A DNA stretch of 64,000 nt, taken from Sclerurus mexicanus. Taxonomy: Eukaryota > Chordata > Aves > Passeriformes > Furnariidae. Each line of letters opens with the position of its first letter. The stretch's first letter is position 1. This document shows, one piece after another, positions 12,101 to 23,709 of the stretch. The DNA lies in the NCBI GenBank assembly GCA_013396755.1, contig VWZF01005684.1:458601-522600 (forward strand), read 5' to 3'. The notes under the pieces were generated by a model. The model ran no database searches, had not been told where the DNA came from, and saw only the letters and a program-made list of their open reading frames with translations. A program made the translations under genes and the position numbers.

Positions 12101-13189
12101 ATTTTTTCACCCTTACAGAGAACAGCAACTGCACCCACTCTACAGATTACTTCCCCTAGCCCTGTAGAGCAAGAGGCATATCATACTCTGCTACAGAACA
12201 CAAATAATGAAAGAATTGATGGAATGAAACTATCTGTGTATGCTACAACTTCCTTTCTTTTTCCAGGATGAAGCCCTGAAATATTTCTTCTAATTCCCTT
12301 ATTCTTCCAGTAATTACCCTCTCCTGTTGAAAAGGGTTTGCGATTATTTTTCCATAACAAATGTCTTTTCATGCTGAGCCCTTTACATATTTTCACATTG
12401 TTTTCACATTTTCGCATTGCTTTTGTTCACATAGAAATGTATTTACCTCATTCCTTTAGGATATTATGTTCAGAAGCCTTTGTCCTGAAGTGTACCCATC
12501 TTCCTTTGGATACCTTTATCTTCTCTTTCAATGCTTGTCCTTGTCCTTATTGTGGCTTATGTGCTAGGGTTCAATTCAACTTAAAAGAAAAAAAATCCCA
12601 TTTGATTTAAGATTAATATAATATTATTAATTTTCTTTATCAGGCATTATTTTCATCTAGAAGTGTTGTTATCATACTTTGATATGTTTTGAGGTAAACT
12701 CTTGCAAAGTGATACAATTCCACCACAATTTTTGTCTCTTCTCAAACTGTATGCATAATTTTTTGGCTTCCAGAATGTGCCACAGGATGATCATTTACAC
12801 GTTCTTTTTGGGGACACCAACATTGTTAAGTATGTTTTCTTTCATCCTTGCAGTATTTTGGATCCTCAATCATGATGGCAGAATCAGAGGACAACATCTG
12901 CACTCTACATACATATGCCTAAAACTGCTTCGTTCATAGTAAAAAGTCACTTTTATCAAGTGTTAATCCTGGGCTACACAGTAGCCTCTTCTTTGATACT
13001 CTGCTCTCATATATTGACAACAAATTAATCACAACAGAGGGAAATAATCTTTCAAAAAAAAAATATATATATATAAGAAAAGAGAGGAGAAAGTTCTCCA
13101 GCCACATTACATGGGCAAACAAGTTCATATTTTTTTATTTTCTTGTATTTTCTGTTCAAAAATGAAACTCAGATACTTCATTCTTACTT
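9189..13189. other. Presumed intron, nothing recognised apart from A-rich DNA
   Basis: About 4 kb without a recognised gene or mobile element. It has a poly(A) run at 9295-9307 and a long A-rich tract at 11867-11990 (listed separately). No open frame here has convincing splice borders on either strand. Confidence 0.5.
11867..11990. repeat. A-rich low-complexity tract with AAAAC/CAAA motifs
   Basis: About 120 bases of almost pure A with interspersed T, then C, giving AAAATT, CAAAACAAAC and CCAAACCAAAC patterns. The T-rich complement makes the minus strand strongly pyrimidine-rich. A similar tract with CCAAA pentamers occurs at 40232-40312. Confidence 0.85.
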
Positions 13190-14180
13190 CATCCCCATCT
13201 CCTTTTTTTTTCCTTTCAAGTGCTTTTTCTCGTTTGATAATATTCTTTTTAATTTGAAAAACGAGCATTCCATACTATATTCACAATGATTGTACATGAT
13301 GAATTTGCAAAGTGGCATAATGAGGTTCTGATTTGTTCTCTGTTCCTTTCACAATAATTCATCATATTCCATCTGATTTTTTTACTGCCATTCAGCACTG
13401 CTCTCCTGTTTCCATAAGGCTATCTATTACCACCCAGAATGAGATTTAGGGTTGTAATAGTCAACTCACAAGCCGTCTAAGAATATGTAAAATTAGGACC
13501 ATTCTTTCCTGGCTCCCCCCTGCCAAGGGCATCTATTAGTCTATAATGAATTTAATCAGCTGTTTTATCATAGTATTCTTGGATTGCTTTGCAGCTCTTT
13601 ATCATCAGTAGATGGTATCATCAGCAAACTTTGTTGCCTAGGTATTCTTCCTTTTTCTGATCATTTGTGAATATGCTAATGAGCATATTGCAGCACAGAA
13701 TAGTAGATTTTATCGGCAAATTCCTTCCACGGTGAGAAATGATGCTTTACACATGTCCTTCTTTATCCTAGTTTATAATCCACTACTAATCCATATGAAA
13801 ATCTTCCCTGTTATCCCATGGTCTCTTAGTTCTTACATTTTCACAAGAAATCTCGATACACTGTTTCAGGAATACATTTACAAATCCAGAAAACACTGAC
13901 AGATCTGATTTTTATTTTCTTAAAACAGAAGATGAAAGCTTCTTGGAGGCATATGTTTTCCACTTGTCTATCTAATATATTCTTTGAAAAAGTTTGCTCT
14001 AGCTTACCTAACACTGGATTTATTGACATGTATTAATGTTTCAGATGTTTCATCTCCACGTTTCTTTAGAGCTCTAGAGTGAATGTCATCTCTGTCTTTA
14101 GATTTATTCTTGTCCTTTTTGTCCATTTGCTCAGAGATCTCATCCATCAATAACTAGATTTGAGAAAGATCCATCAATAA
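13190..14180 (-). mobile_element. Very old CR1-type LINE fossil
   Basis: No frame is open, but at nucleotide level the plus strand keeps, in order, the reversed landmarks of an ancient amniote CR1 family. These are a segment like GCAAAGTGGCATAATGAGGT followed by TCTGATTTGTTCTCTGTTCC (13310-13345), a CATCAGCAAACTTTGTTGCC block (13620-13640; the reverse-transcriptase region whose complement encodes the FADDTKL-like site), ATCATTTGTGAATATGCTAA (13660-13680), TACTAATCCATATGAAAATC (13783-13802), TGTTATCCCATGGTCTCTTA (13810-13829) and a GAGTGAATGTCATCTCTGTC block (14075-14095). Order and spacing match a several-hundred-base stretch of the CR1 reverse-transcriptase domain on the minus strand. The divergence is far greater than in the other CR1 copies here. 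It may extend weakly to about 14440. A 27-base imperfect tandem duplication (14148-14200) lies at its end. Confidence 0.65.
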
Positions 14181-15446
14181 ATAGGTTTGATAAAGATCCT
14201 CCAACATTGTTCCCCATCAAAAAGCTAGTTGAAAAATCTCACCCAGTTCTTCTTAAATGTACATACATTAAAAAGAAAAAAAAAAGTTTAATTTTTCAGC
14301 TATGTTGTTTCCTTTTTCATATGTTAATCACTTCTTGGACTTACAGGTTTCCAGAAGACCTACTTTTTGAACGCAAACAGAACAATTATTTATTTTTTTT
14401 ATTCCTGTCTATGCTTTCAATTCTTTCCTGAACACGTTTTTTCTTTTTTTTTGACACATGTTCTTTACTCATAGCATCCTTCTTTTGGTATTCAAAGACT
14501 TCCTTCCACAACACACACAGGCAATATGCATTTGCTCCAAGCTGTCAATATGTTTTGAGTTTTGAAAAAAATGACCATGTAATCACATATGTATTAAAAA
14601 AAATACCTTGTAGAGCAACAGAGGTACAACTTGACCCTGCCTCATTTAATAGTACAATAGCATACACAATGTGCAATAGCTTTACCAAGACACATGAAGT
14701 TTCAAGGCACAAGTAGTAACATATAGGACAATGATTACATCATCTTTGAGAACAGCAAGTAATTTGGGGTCAATTCAACCTACTTAAGTAGTTCAATAAA
14801 TGAACATTAAAAAGAAAAGAAAGAGTGCATGCCAGATGAGTGACCAAGTCTTCTGGTCACAACTCCAAGAAGGGATGGTTAGGTAAAGACATTTAGATTT
14901 CAATAAAGGATGATGGTGATCCCTGAAGTGTACTAGGATAAGGATACAAGGTAATGAAATAGTGGGATCTTCATTATCCTTCAGTGGATACCTGAAAAAC
15001 ACATAAAGGTTCAGAATTCAACTGATGATGTTAGAGCCAACATGTCTTTTGGAATAGAGGGGAAGAGAGGAGCCTCTCTCTGAGACCTTCAGTTGTATAC
15101 CATAACAAGAGAAGGTGAAAAACTGCTATCTGAGGAGATCTGCCCATAGAAGAAAAAGACAAGGTGAACTTGAAGAATTAGACTAACTTTTGAAAATGAA
15201 ACAGAATGGAGAGGGAGGTTTGATGTCCTAGAGGAAAAAAACAGAAAAAAAAAAAAGTAAAAAATAAAGGTACCAAGAAGGAGAAAAAAAGGATGCTAGC
15301 TCTGAAATAAGACAACAGAGTATCAGGCATTGGAAACTGAAGGAGAACCAAGGCAGTACATAGAAACACTGAAAGAAAACAGAAGGAACAGAGTTCCAGA
15401 TAGAAATAAAAATGGCACTCACAAGAAAAGGCTACAGAATCACAGC

Positions 15447-15474
15447 ATCACATAGAAAGGCAGGTCTATGTGAT
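15447..15474. repeat. Perfect 10-bp inverted repeat, 8-base loop
   Basis: ATCACATAGA and its exact reverse complement TCTATGTGAT are separated by AAGGCAGG. Transcribed on either strand it would form a 10-bp hairpin. It is too short for a microRNA precursor, and no repeat family explains it. Confidence 0.8.
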
Positions 15475-18467
15475 CACAGGCTCCTTGCTACTTACTTACA
15501 GTCTGCTCATGTAAGGGAATCAAAAAAAAAAAATAGCATCATATCTGTTAGGTGCAACTACAGGTGGAGCCAGAACGGGGAAACATCACAAGGAACCTGG
15601 AAAACAATTACAACTACCCAAAACCAATATTGCCCAATTCCCACTGGGAAAAAAAAAATAAAAAATCAAAGACTAACTGTTTTATGGTATACTTAAAAAC
15701 AAGTAGATATTTGTGTGAACTTCAGGAACATCAAGGCACCAGAGAAAGAATAAAATGCCTAATAAGAGAACAGACTAACCAATACCTAAATGGTGAGTGG
15801 TGTAAAAAGGGTCTGTAGTGTTTGACTGTTGAGTTATATTTATTGAAGGCAGTCATTTTTCAAGAGGTAAATTTGACTTGAATGCTCAAGGGAATAGCTA
15901 CCTAGGATCAAAGCTGACACAACAGATAAGAACCGCTTTAAACTGAGAAATTATAGATCTCCAAACACTAGTGGGAAGACAAAATATAGGGTAAATGAGA
16001 ATCCAGACATGTATTAAAAAAACCTGTTGTAGCAGGAGAACATATGGCAAATAAAAATAATTAAGACTGTGAACAGCAATAAGGTAACAGAAGATGACAT
16101 GTCTGAGTCTGGTCTATATAAGCAACAGAATAGGAAACAACTCTGATGTGTAAACAACACTCAAGAGCTTTCCCAACACAATGGAAGATCTTGAATTACA
16201 TTTATAGGATGTGAAAATGAATGTTAAGGAGAAAACAGAAGTTTGATAATATAAAATTCAGAACTGGAGTTTAGATATAGAAGGACAGATACCACATAGG
16301 AAAGACAATTCTAAAGATGACAGCACTGGGATACACAACAAGCTATAAGGCTTTTTTTTTTTTAATACAAGATCATGTTTTTTTAAAGATAAAGAGTTTC
16401 TGCTGGAATCAAGATGAAAGTTTATGAAGTTCATGGGCAGATATAAACTTGGATAATAATCACTGCAACATCATTGGAAAGAGAAACTATTGGCTACTGT
16501 GACAGTATCTATTGTGAAAGACAAGCTTCCTGACAAAGATTAGAACTGACTATATATAGTAAGCAACAACAGGTAATGATATGGGTGGAAGCAACTCACT
16601 ATTGGATGTTACAGCCAACAAAACTGCATAACAAATAGCTAGACCTAACATAAACTTACATTATTTACATTTTATTCTGCCATGTAATGGAGACTCAAAT
16701 AGTTTAACATTGAAAGTTGAGTTAGTATAAATTAAATCAAAGGACTGAAAGTTTCATAACTCAATTATCAACTTCATAAGCATAAACTTCAGAAAACCTA
16801 GGGCACTCCTCAGGGAACCCAGATGAACTAAGAAATTCAGAGGCTGGAATGTCTTTAAGTCGAAAATAGTAGGATACCTAGGAAACTGAATTCCAGACAT
16901 CTGGAGAAGACTCCATATCTGATTAAATCAAAAAACTTCACAAAGAAGGCTACTAACTACAGGAGAAGAGCAAAAGCACTGCAGCAAGGATTAAGAGGGT
17001 CATTTAACCTCAACAACAACATGGAAATTGAATGGAACTTGGCAAGATTTTTCCTGGCACAGTACAGCAAAGCAGAGCCAAAAATAATAAATATATATAA
17101 ATGCCAATCATGATTTGGTGAGTTAGAACAAACAACAACAGTGTAAATTGGGTCAGAAGCTGAATCTGTTTTCAAACAGACCTTGATGACTATGTATGAA
17201 AATCAGCACAGATAGCAAGAGGAATACAGAACAGAAACTATCACAAATGAGGTAAAAGAACCAAAAATTGAAAGTACTATGTATTCTTTATTAGGAAAGA
17301 ATAAAACTTCTTCACAGTGATACCAACAAATATGATAAGAAGGAGACTGCAATCTCTCCCCTCAGTTCCTCATCAGAGGATAATATTGTTGACAGTGCAC
17401 AAGGAAAAGGTGGAAAAAAACTCATGAAGTTGAGCTTTGACTTTTAAGCCACACAGTTTCTCAGGCACTTCCCTTCGCATGAAGACAGTTCTGGCAGCTA
17501 TTTTGCCATTTCATAAACTCAAAATGGAATGGTACATGCCAGCCCATTATAGTTGTGGCTTTCCACCACCACATGGAAAGAGAAGTGTGAAAATCCTGGG
17601 GATCCTGAGAATTCAGCAGCTTTCAGAATCACTTTTCACTAATAAGTTGACCCATGCATGCATTCAAACCTCAGTCATGCTTCTGAGAAGTTAATTGACT
17701 ACAATCTGCACTATCACTTAGCAGTGATCTTCAGGCCGCTCTTTAAAAGTAGCATGTTTCATTTTTATGCATGGTGGATATGTTACGAATTACTTAGAAT
17801 GATTTTTTCTATTTTTAGATCTTGATTCTTCCAAGAAGAAAACCAGATAAAAGAGGCACATCAATCAGTGAAAAATACTTACTTGAGCTATAAGATATCC
17901 TGAAAGAGAGAAAGACCATTTCTGAGGTTAGTTTTCAGAGTGACTTTTATATCTGTGTCATCAGTTACAATCACACAAAAAGTACATTTTCTGATCTCAG
18001 AGCAGTCACTTCAGTCCTGTATCAAGAAACTAAAGGTGGTTTGCTACCAAGTGGGGAGTCCTGCATACCTTGTTTTCAATCATGCTTACATACAATTCAC
18101 CTTGTCCAGGTACTGCCATAGCTCCAGTGTGAGTCAGGTCAGGATTCGATCTTACCTTTTTTCCTCCCAGCTTCCTTTCGCCTCAAGTGGCTATGCAGAT
18201 TCAGCTCAAAGCATTGCTACATGAAACTTTTACCAGCATAAGGGATGGGACAGAATTGCATGCAAGAGAAGGCCAGGGTGTAAGAGACAAGACCACATCT
18301 AGTATCAGCAGCATGTACTTCAGTCACCTAAGAGTGATTATAGACACTTCTCACTTTAAGATACTCCATGACACTTTTCACAACCATACCATTAGATTCC
18401 TGTCTCAGTAATTACTATATTAATAGCTATTTAATCTTTAGTTCATGCAATCAAAAAAAGATTCTTA

Positions 18468-18494
18468 TCACACACAAAGTCGTTTTGTGTGTGA
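18468..18494. repeat. Perfect 11-bp inverted repeat, 5-base loop
   Basis: TCACACACAAA, loop GTCGT, then TTTGTGTGTGA. The right arm can also pair with the ACACAAA that follows it (18494-18500), so two alternative hairpins compete. It probably arose from CA/GT-rich sequence. Confidence 0.85.
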
Positions 18495-18979
18495 CACAAA
18501 GACAAAAAAAGCCATTTCAGCACTTCTGTCAAAGCACAAGGAGACAGTAACTGCAGACTACGGTGGGATTGCTGGACTCACATGTAGCCTATTCTCCACT
18601 GCTGTGTGTGTAACAAGTCATCTCTTGGAGACCCTCTGACTTGTGTGCTGACCAACAGAACCAGCTCCAGGTGATGAATCCATTAGCATCAGGACTGACA
18701 CACACAGATGAGTCTTCATGTGCACACACATACATATATTAGAAAATAGCAGTTATATAGCAGTGTGTAACTGCTGTATTTCTACACTACCTCTGTATTT
18801 GCCCTGTATTCTTCTCCAAAATATTACCCAAACATCTCATAATTTAGCAGAGGATAAAAATCTTATCTAAAGTATTTAAACCTCCAAGAAAGTATGATTC
18901 TGTTATGAAAAAATAGCTTTGGCGTGCTGATTTTTAATACCATAAAAATAAGACTTTTACTTATTTTACTTTTGATAGA

Positions 18980-20065
18980 TGTTTGAGACTGAAATGTTAA
19001 TGGTTAATGACTTAAACAGCTGGCCATTTGCAAAAGCAGCAGGGTGCTTTGCTGAAGCCAGGTTTGCACCCCACAACCGAAGGGGAGGAGGAGAGTTTTT
19101 TGTCTGTGGTGGCAAAACCTCTGATCCACACAGGACACAGGGTGTGCACACACACCACTGGAAAATGACCTCAACAAGCCAACCTTTGTTTAGCAACAAG
19201 CTGGATTTTGAGCCACATAAGGGAGAAGGCCAATAAGAAGCAAATCCTGATAGGTGGGATAACGCTTTTCATCATGCCAATGCCTTCACTTACACTACTG
19301 GCTCAGGCATAAAATTCGTTTCCAGGGAAGTACCAGGACATTCAGACATAGGCCTGAAGGTATTCATCCCTTCTAATGGGACATAACTGGCTCAGCTATG
19401 CTGAAGTGAGAGGCAGCTGTCATGTCTTAGAAGGGGTCTTAAACCCCTGAACTGCCCTCAGACTCATTTCTGGGGCCTTCCACCAGAGGACTGCGCATGA
19501 TCCACAGTGTTGCAACAGACAGTGTTAAACTCTCCCCCAGGGGAAGTACCTGGGCATTCCCATCTGAACTGAATGTATATTAACCACTGAACTCTGTTTC
19601 AAGGGCTTTCCCCACCTGCAATGGATCAAGACTGCAGCCATCACTTTAACCAACAGACACCAAAATTGCAACAACCAAGTCTCATTGCTGGGTCCACAGA
19701 TGGTGATACCTTTTCTCTCCACTATCTACTCTTACTTCTCTTTCATTTCCTTATATACTTTCTTAAATGATATCTCTAAACTTTTACATTGTTACATTAT
19801 TATAGATAATAATAACCAAAACAGCTACATGCTTCCTTTCTATTACAACCAAATTGTCTTAAAATAAACCACACATATACATATATATATTTATAAACAC
19901 TGGTCATGCTATGTCATTTACCTCTAATCTGCCCCAAGGGATCTATTAACAAGAACCTCAGTTACTCTTGCCTTCAGGGGCCCATTGTAACACTAGAGAG
20001 CAAGGTTGCCTAGAAAAAAATTACTGCTTTAATGACTACTACATTTGATACTACTTTAACTAAAC
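18980..20065 (+). mobile_element. Possible degraded avian ERV LTR
   Basis: This stretch resembles long avian endogenous-retrovirus LTRs that I know from other bird genomes. It has a GATAACGCTTTTCATCATGCC block (about 19258), a TATA-like GGCATAAAATTCG (about 19306), CACTTTAACCAACAGACACC and CAACCAAGTCTCATTGCTGG (19641-19690), then a long T-rich stretch and an AATAAA at about 19863. The resemblance is recalled, not aligned. I could not place TG...CA ends or a target-site duplication, so the limits are approximate. If correct, it is a solo or fragmentary LTR without viral genes. Confidence 0.35.
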
Positions 20066-22079
20066 AGATCAGCAGTCTCAGACTAGAATTAGATTTATTC
20101 TCTTATTTGACTAAACCTGGTACAGGAGTGAATTTATAAACACTGATATTTTGCCCAGCTTTCAAGAATGCAAGTTAAACAAAAAGCCCAAGTAAAGCCT
20201 ATAATTCAGGAACTATCTTTAGACTAGCAACTACTATAAGCAAAACCTGTCAAGAGACACCTTATTTAAATCAATGCACATGTTGACTCAGAAAAATAAC
20301 ATGTTGGTGGAAACAGCTTGCATAAAATGGCTCAAGAATTTACTTGAATACCTGCATGCCCTTTTGCGCCCACTGTGAGAATTATTTTATTTGCCTTCCC
20401 CAATTAGAAACACCAAAAGATCACATAAACCCTTGCCATTTCTGCATGGACACTCTCACCCCCTGCAGTCAAAAATCCTTTGGTGTGGCAGCTGTATATC
20501 TTTAGATGCAGGAGAGCAAGCTTCATAGAATTTAATTACAGGTGGGAAACCAGAATAACTTTGTAGGACAGGAAGCTATGTCACTCCCCAGTGACAGAAC
20601 AGCAGAAGACAAAATGACTTCAAGTAACACAGATTTCACTGCAGTTGCCAACACAGAGCTCACACACTACAACGGCACAGGCAGTCACCCCATCCCAGGT
20701 CTGGGTGCAGAGGCTGTTGATTATAGCAGGTAATTCTGCAGTTACCCTAGGAGTAGGTACCTCGGTCTCAGCCAATTTGGCAGTATCTACTTTATCTTAA
20801 CTGTCTCTAAACTGTATGTGCCTCATTCAATGCTGAGATTCCCATTTCTTTCTCGCTAGACTGCATTGAATTAGCTACCTCTTGCAAATGGTCATTTTAG
20901 TGAAGACTGATAGCAAAAAACACATTAATGACATCCACCTCCTAGGTGTTATTTGTCCAAAGTAACCAAATTTTCCCCTCCACAGAATGACAATTTGACT
21001 TTCCTCTTAATGCTAGAGCATGCAGACAATTATTTCCCACTACATGTGCAACTTGTTTCTATTTTGTGTCATTATCTTCCTAGTTTTGCTGTGCTACTCA
21101 GATCAGAGTAAACTGATTTTTTCCTTTCTATGTCATTCTTTCACCTGCAGTTAATGACGAACAATTCTAAAAAGTTATCTTACTATGTTTCTTATTTTTC
21201 ATGCAGAATGGAAAATTATGTACATCCTTACTACTCAAGTATTTATGGAATATCTGTGTCCCCTTTGGCGGATTCTACATGGCATGATTCTACAATTCAC
21301 TAGAAAAAATCCCCATGCAGCTGATCATCCTAGTTTGGTGGCTTGTCATGAACTCTTATTATAATGGTCTTTGGTTCCCTCCTGCCCCATCACTAAGAAA
21401 ACCTGAGTGGGCTTAACTGACGGTTTTTGATATTTGTACTCCTGTTTCCCTAGACAAAATTCCCTACTAATTTCTCTGTCATGTCCCATAATCTCTCTTC
21501 TATTCCAACTAAGTCATAATTTTGAACACGCATTAGGACTTCACATGTCCCTCTGCTTATTCCTTTTTATCATGGTCATACAAGAGTTCCATCAGACTGA
21601 GCCAACCATCTACACAGTCTTGAAAAATCCTGTACCTCCTAGTTCTTGTTCTAGTCCAAGACTACTATATATGAAGTTAGGCTTTCTTTACCATCCTTCT
21701 CCTTTATAGAAAGCTGTCTTATTAATACATTAGCGCAGTTGCAAGTACAGTAGTAACAATACACTTATTCCATTTTTCCTCAGGAATGCTCTATCAAGAA
21801 ATTGTCCACAGGTTTATCCCCAGGATATCTGTGATTGCATGAACCTTAACTGAAAAACTTAATCCACTCACTCTACTCTTAAATGCCAGCAGTCACTTTT
21901 GATCCACCCAGGATCATTTCTAGCACACATAGCCACATAGGTGGATAACACTGTGTGGCCTCAATGAATCTCAGAAATTTTTAGGTATCATATCTGATTT
22001 GGGATCTAAAGAGGCAACACATGCTCTGGAATGTCACATAAACAGATTGTCTCCTGAGACATGGGAGAGAGCATATCTC
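20066..22079. other. Presumed intron, nothing recognised
   Basis: About 2 kb without recognised genes or repeats. A plus-strand interval at 20542-20729 has an AG/GT-bordered open frame of 62 codons, but its composition is not persuasive as protein. From 21430 to 21700 the sequence is pyrimidine-rich. Confidence 0.45.
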
Positions 22080-22130
22080 ACAGAATGGTTTGGGTTGGAC
22101 AGGACCTAAAAGATCACCTAGTTCCAACTC

Positions 22131-22131
22131 N
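22131..22131. other. Ambiguous base (n)
   Basis: The only undetermined base in the window, inside the CR1 3' terminus where related copies have a C-run. It is probably an assembly or consensus ambiguity. Confidence 0.95.
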
Positions 22132-23255
22132 TCTTCCCTGACTTATTCCTACATTCACTTGTAAAAAGTCACTCTCCATGTCCTTCTTATGTTGGATGAC
22201 TCCAGGTGGAGTCTCATGAGAGTGGAGTAGAGGGGGAGCATCACCTTCCTCAGCCTGCTGGTCAGACTTCTTTTGATGGAGCCCAGGGCACAGTTGGCTT
22301 TCTCAGCTGTGAGCGCACACTGACAGGTCATGTTGAGCTTATTTTCGACCACCTGCCCCAAATCTTTCTCCTCAAGGTTACTTTCAATCCATTCTCTACC
22401 CAGCCTGTATTTGTGCTTGGGATTGCCCTGACCCACATGCAGGATCTTGTACTTCACCTTGTTGAACTTCATGAGGTTTGCACAGGCCCACCTCTCAGGC
22501 CTGTCAAGGTCCCTTTGGATGACATCCCTTCCCTCCAATGTGTCAACCACATCACACAGCTTGGTGTCATCAGAAAACTTGCTGAGGGTGCACTGAATCC
22601 CACTGTCCATATCATTGACATATATGTTGAACAGTATCAGTTTCTGTATCAACCCCTGAGGAATACTGCTTGTCACTGCCCTCCACTTGGACATCTGAGT
22701 CATAGACCACAACTCTCTGACTGCAACCATGTAGACAATTCTTAAGCCACTAAGCAGTCCATCCACCAAATCCTTGTCTCTCCAGTTTAGAGACAAGGAT
22801 GCAGTGAAGGACAGTGTTAAATACTTTGCACTAGTCCAGGTAGATGATGCCAGTTGCTCTTCTTTTATCCACCAATGCTGTAACTCCATCTGTCTGTCTG
22901 TGGAGGGTCTCATCTACTTATCCACTGACTGGACTCCCACTATAGTGTTACCTGTCTCTGTCTTCCCTTTAATCCTGAGCCTTAAGCCCTCAGCTCCTCA
23001 TCCATCCCCAGGTGGAGCTCCATGCACTCCAGCTGGTCATTGACATAGAGGGTGACACTCCTTCCCCATCACCCCTGCCTGTCCTTCCTAAAGATCCTGT
23101 ATCTGTTCATTCCAACACTCCAGTCATAGGAACCATCCCACCATGTGTCAGTGATGCCAATGGCATCATAGCCCTGCAAGTATATGAACAACTCTAACTC
23201 CTCTTGTTTATTCCCCATTCTGCATGTGTTTGCACAGAGGCATTTAAGTTGGGCC

Positions 23256-23261
23256 CCTTAT
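23256..23261. repeat. Target-site duplication, left copy (CCTTAT)
   Basis: The six bases CCTTAT directly precede the TGTGGAAG start of the LTR and recur directly after its end at 23710-23715. Removing the LTR and one copy restores a continuous CR1 sequence. Confidence 0.8.
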
Positions 23262-23709
23262 TGTGGAAGTGGACCTACAATATCAGAAATGGAAGAGGTC
23301 ATGCCGGGGGATGTGTTTGTGAGGGAAATGAGGAGGCTACCCGGGATATCTTAAAAACTGAAGCTTTTGCTGTATTATAAAATAGATTCCTTGATCTTTT
23401 TTTCCCTTAGTCATAGTTTTTCTCAAAAGCCCCCCTTGTTTGTTTGGTTAGGTCTTCAGGGATTGGTCCTTGAAGGTCTCTGTTTAAGTGTACCTATTGG
23501 CCCTTATTAACCCTTTCCCGTTGATTGTTATCCCTGGATTCTTATTGGTGGGAGTTTGGATCCTCTAAGAACCTATAAATACCCCTAGCCACATTAATAA
23601 ACTTTCTCTCTGCTTCCACTCCTGGTGGTCTTTGTGTGGCTTCTTGTGAGCATCTTGGGGACCGTGTGCGGGGGGGTGAAGGGGGGAGCATCTCCCACCA
23701 GGTGTCGTA
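23262..23709 (+). mobile_element. 448-bp solo LTR of an endogenous retrovirus
   Basis: Begins TGTGGAAGTGG, ends TGTCGTA, and is flanked by a perfect 6-bp duplication (CCTTAT). LTR anatomy is visible in plus orientation: reversed CCAAT-like ATTGG elements, a TATAAAT box (23574-23580), an AATAAA poly(A) signal 16 bases downstream (23596-23601), then a GT-rich stretch typical of a downstream poly(A) element. TATA box and poly(A) signal lie as close as in alpharetrovirus-like LTRs with a short R region. A 6-bp duplication is typical of class II (ERVK-like) elements. No viral genes are present, so it is a solo LTR left by recombination between two LTRs. The last dinucleotide is TA instead of the usual CA, probably a point mutation. 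It is opposite in orientation to the CR1 it interrupts. Confidence 0.8.
23574..23601 (+). promoter_or_regulatory. LTR TATA box and poly(A) signal
   Basis: TATAAAT at 23574 and AATAAA at 23596 within the solo LTR. Such LTRs can act as promoters or polyadenylation sites for neighbouring transcripts. Here the signals point along the plus strand, antisense to the proposed minus-strand gene. Confidence 0.65.

Larger units (their letters stand above)
14181..18979. other. Presumed intron, nothing recognised
   Basis: About 4.8 kb, AT-rich and purine-rich on the plus strand between 14.8 and 17.3 kb. No recognised gene or repeat family. It contains two perfect short inverted repeats (15447-15474 and 18468-18494) and a minus-strand microexon-like motif at 17883-17899, described separately. 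Confidence 0.5.
22080..23261 (-). mobile_element. CR1 LINE copy with internal deletions, 3' portion
   Basis: Reading leftwards on the minus strand, the copy runs from the start of CR1 ORF2 at about 23240 (RMGNKQEELE, ITDTWWDGSYDWSVGM; apurinic-type endonuclease) through LYVNDQLECMELHLGMDEE to about 22915. It then jumps directly to the middle of the reverse transcriptase (GVTALVDK) and continues through CTLSKFSDDTKL, with the catalytic motif present as FSDD, and KFNKVKYKILHVG to about 22210. The jump removes roughly 1 kb of coding sequence. Further deletions near 22140-22200 leave only pieces of the 3' UTR before the terminus at 22080 (AGAATGGTTTGGGTTGG). Up to 252 codons are open, but frameshifts and stops interrupt the whole. 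It is a dead copy, split from its upstream part (23710-23950) by a solo LTR. Confidence 0.92.

Noticed and set aside
18146..18206. Minus-strand interval ending AAAAAAG|GTAAGA with an open frame QCFELNLHSHLRRKEAG
   Set aside because: Weak acceptor, and its end phase cannot join the recognised exon; probably chance.
22155..22913. 252-codon minus-strand open frame with reverse-transcriptase similarity as a functional gene
   Set aside because: It is part of a CR1 copy with a roughly 1-kb coding deletion, frameshifts on both sides and an inserted LTR; it is a dead fragment.
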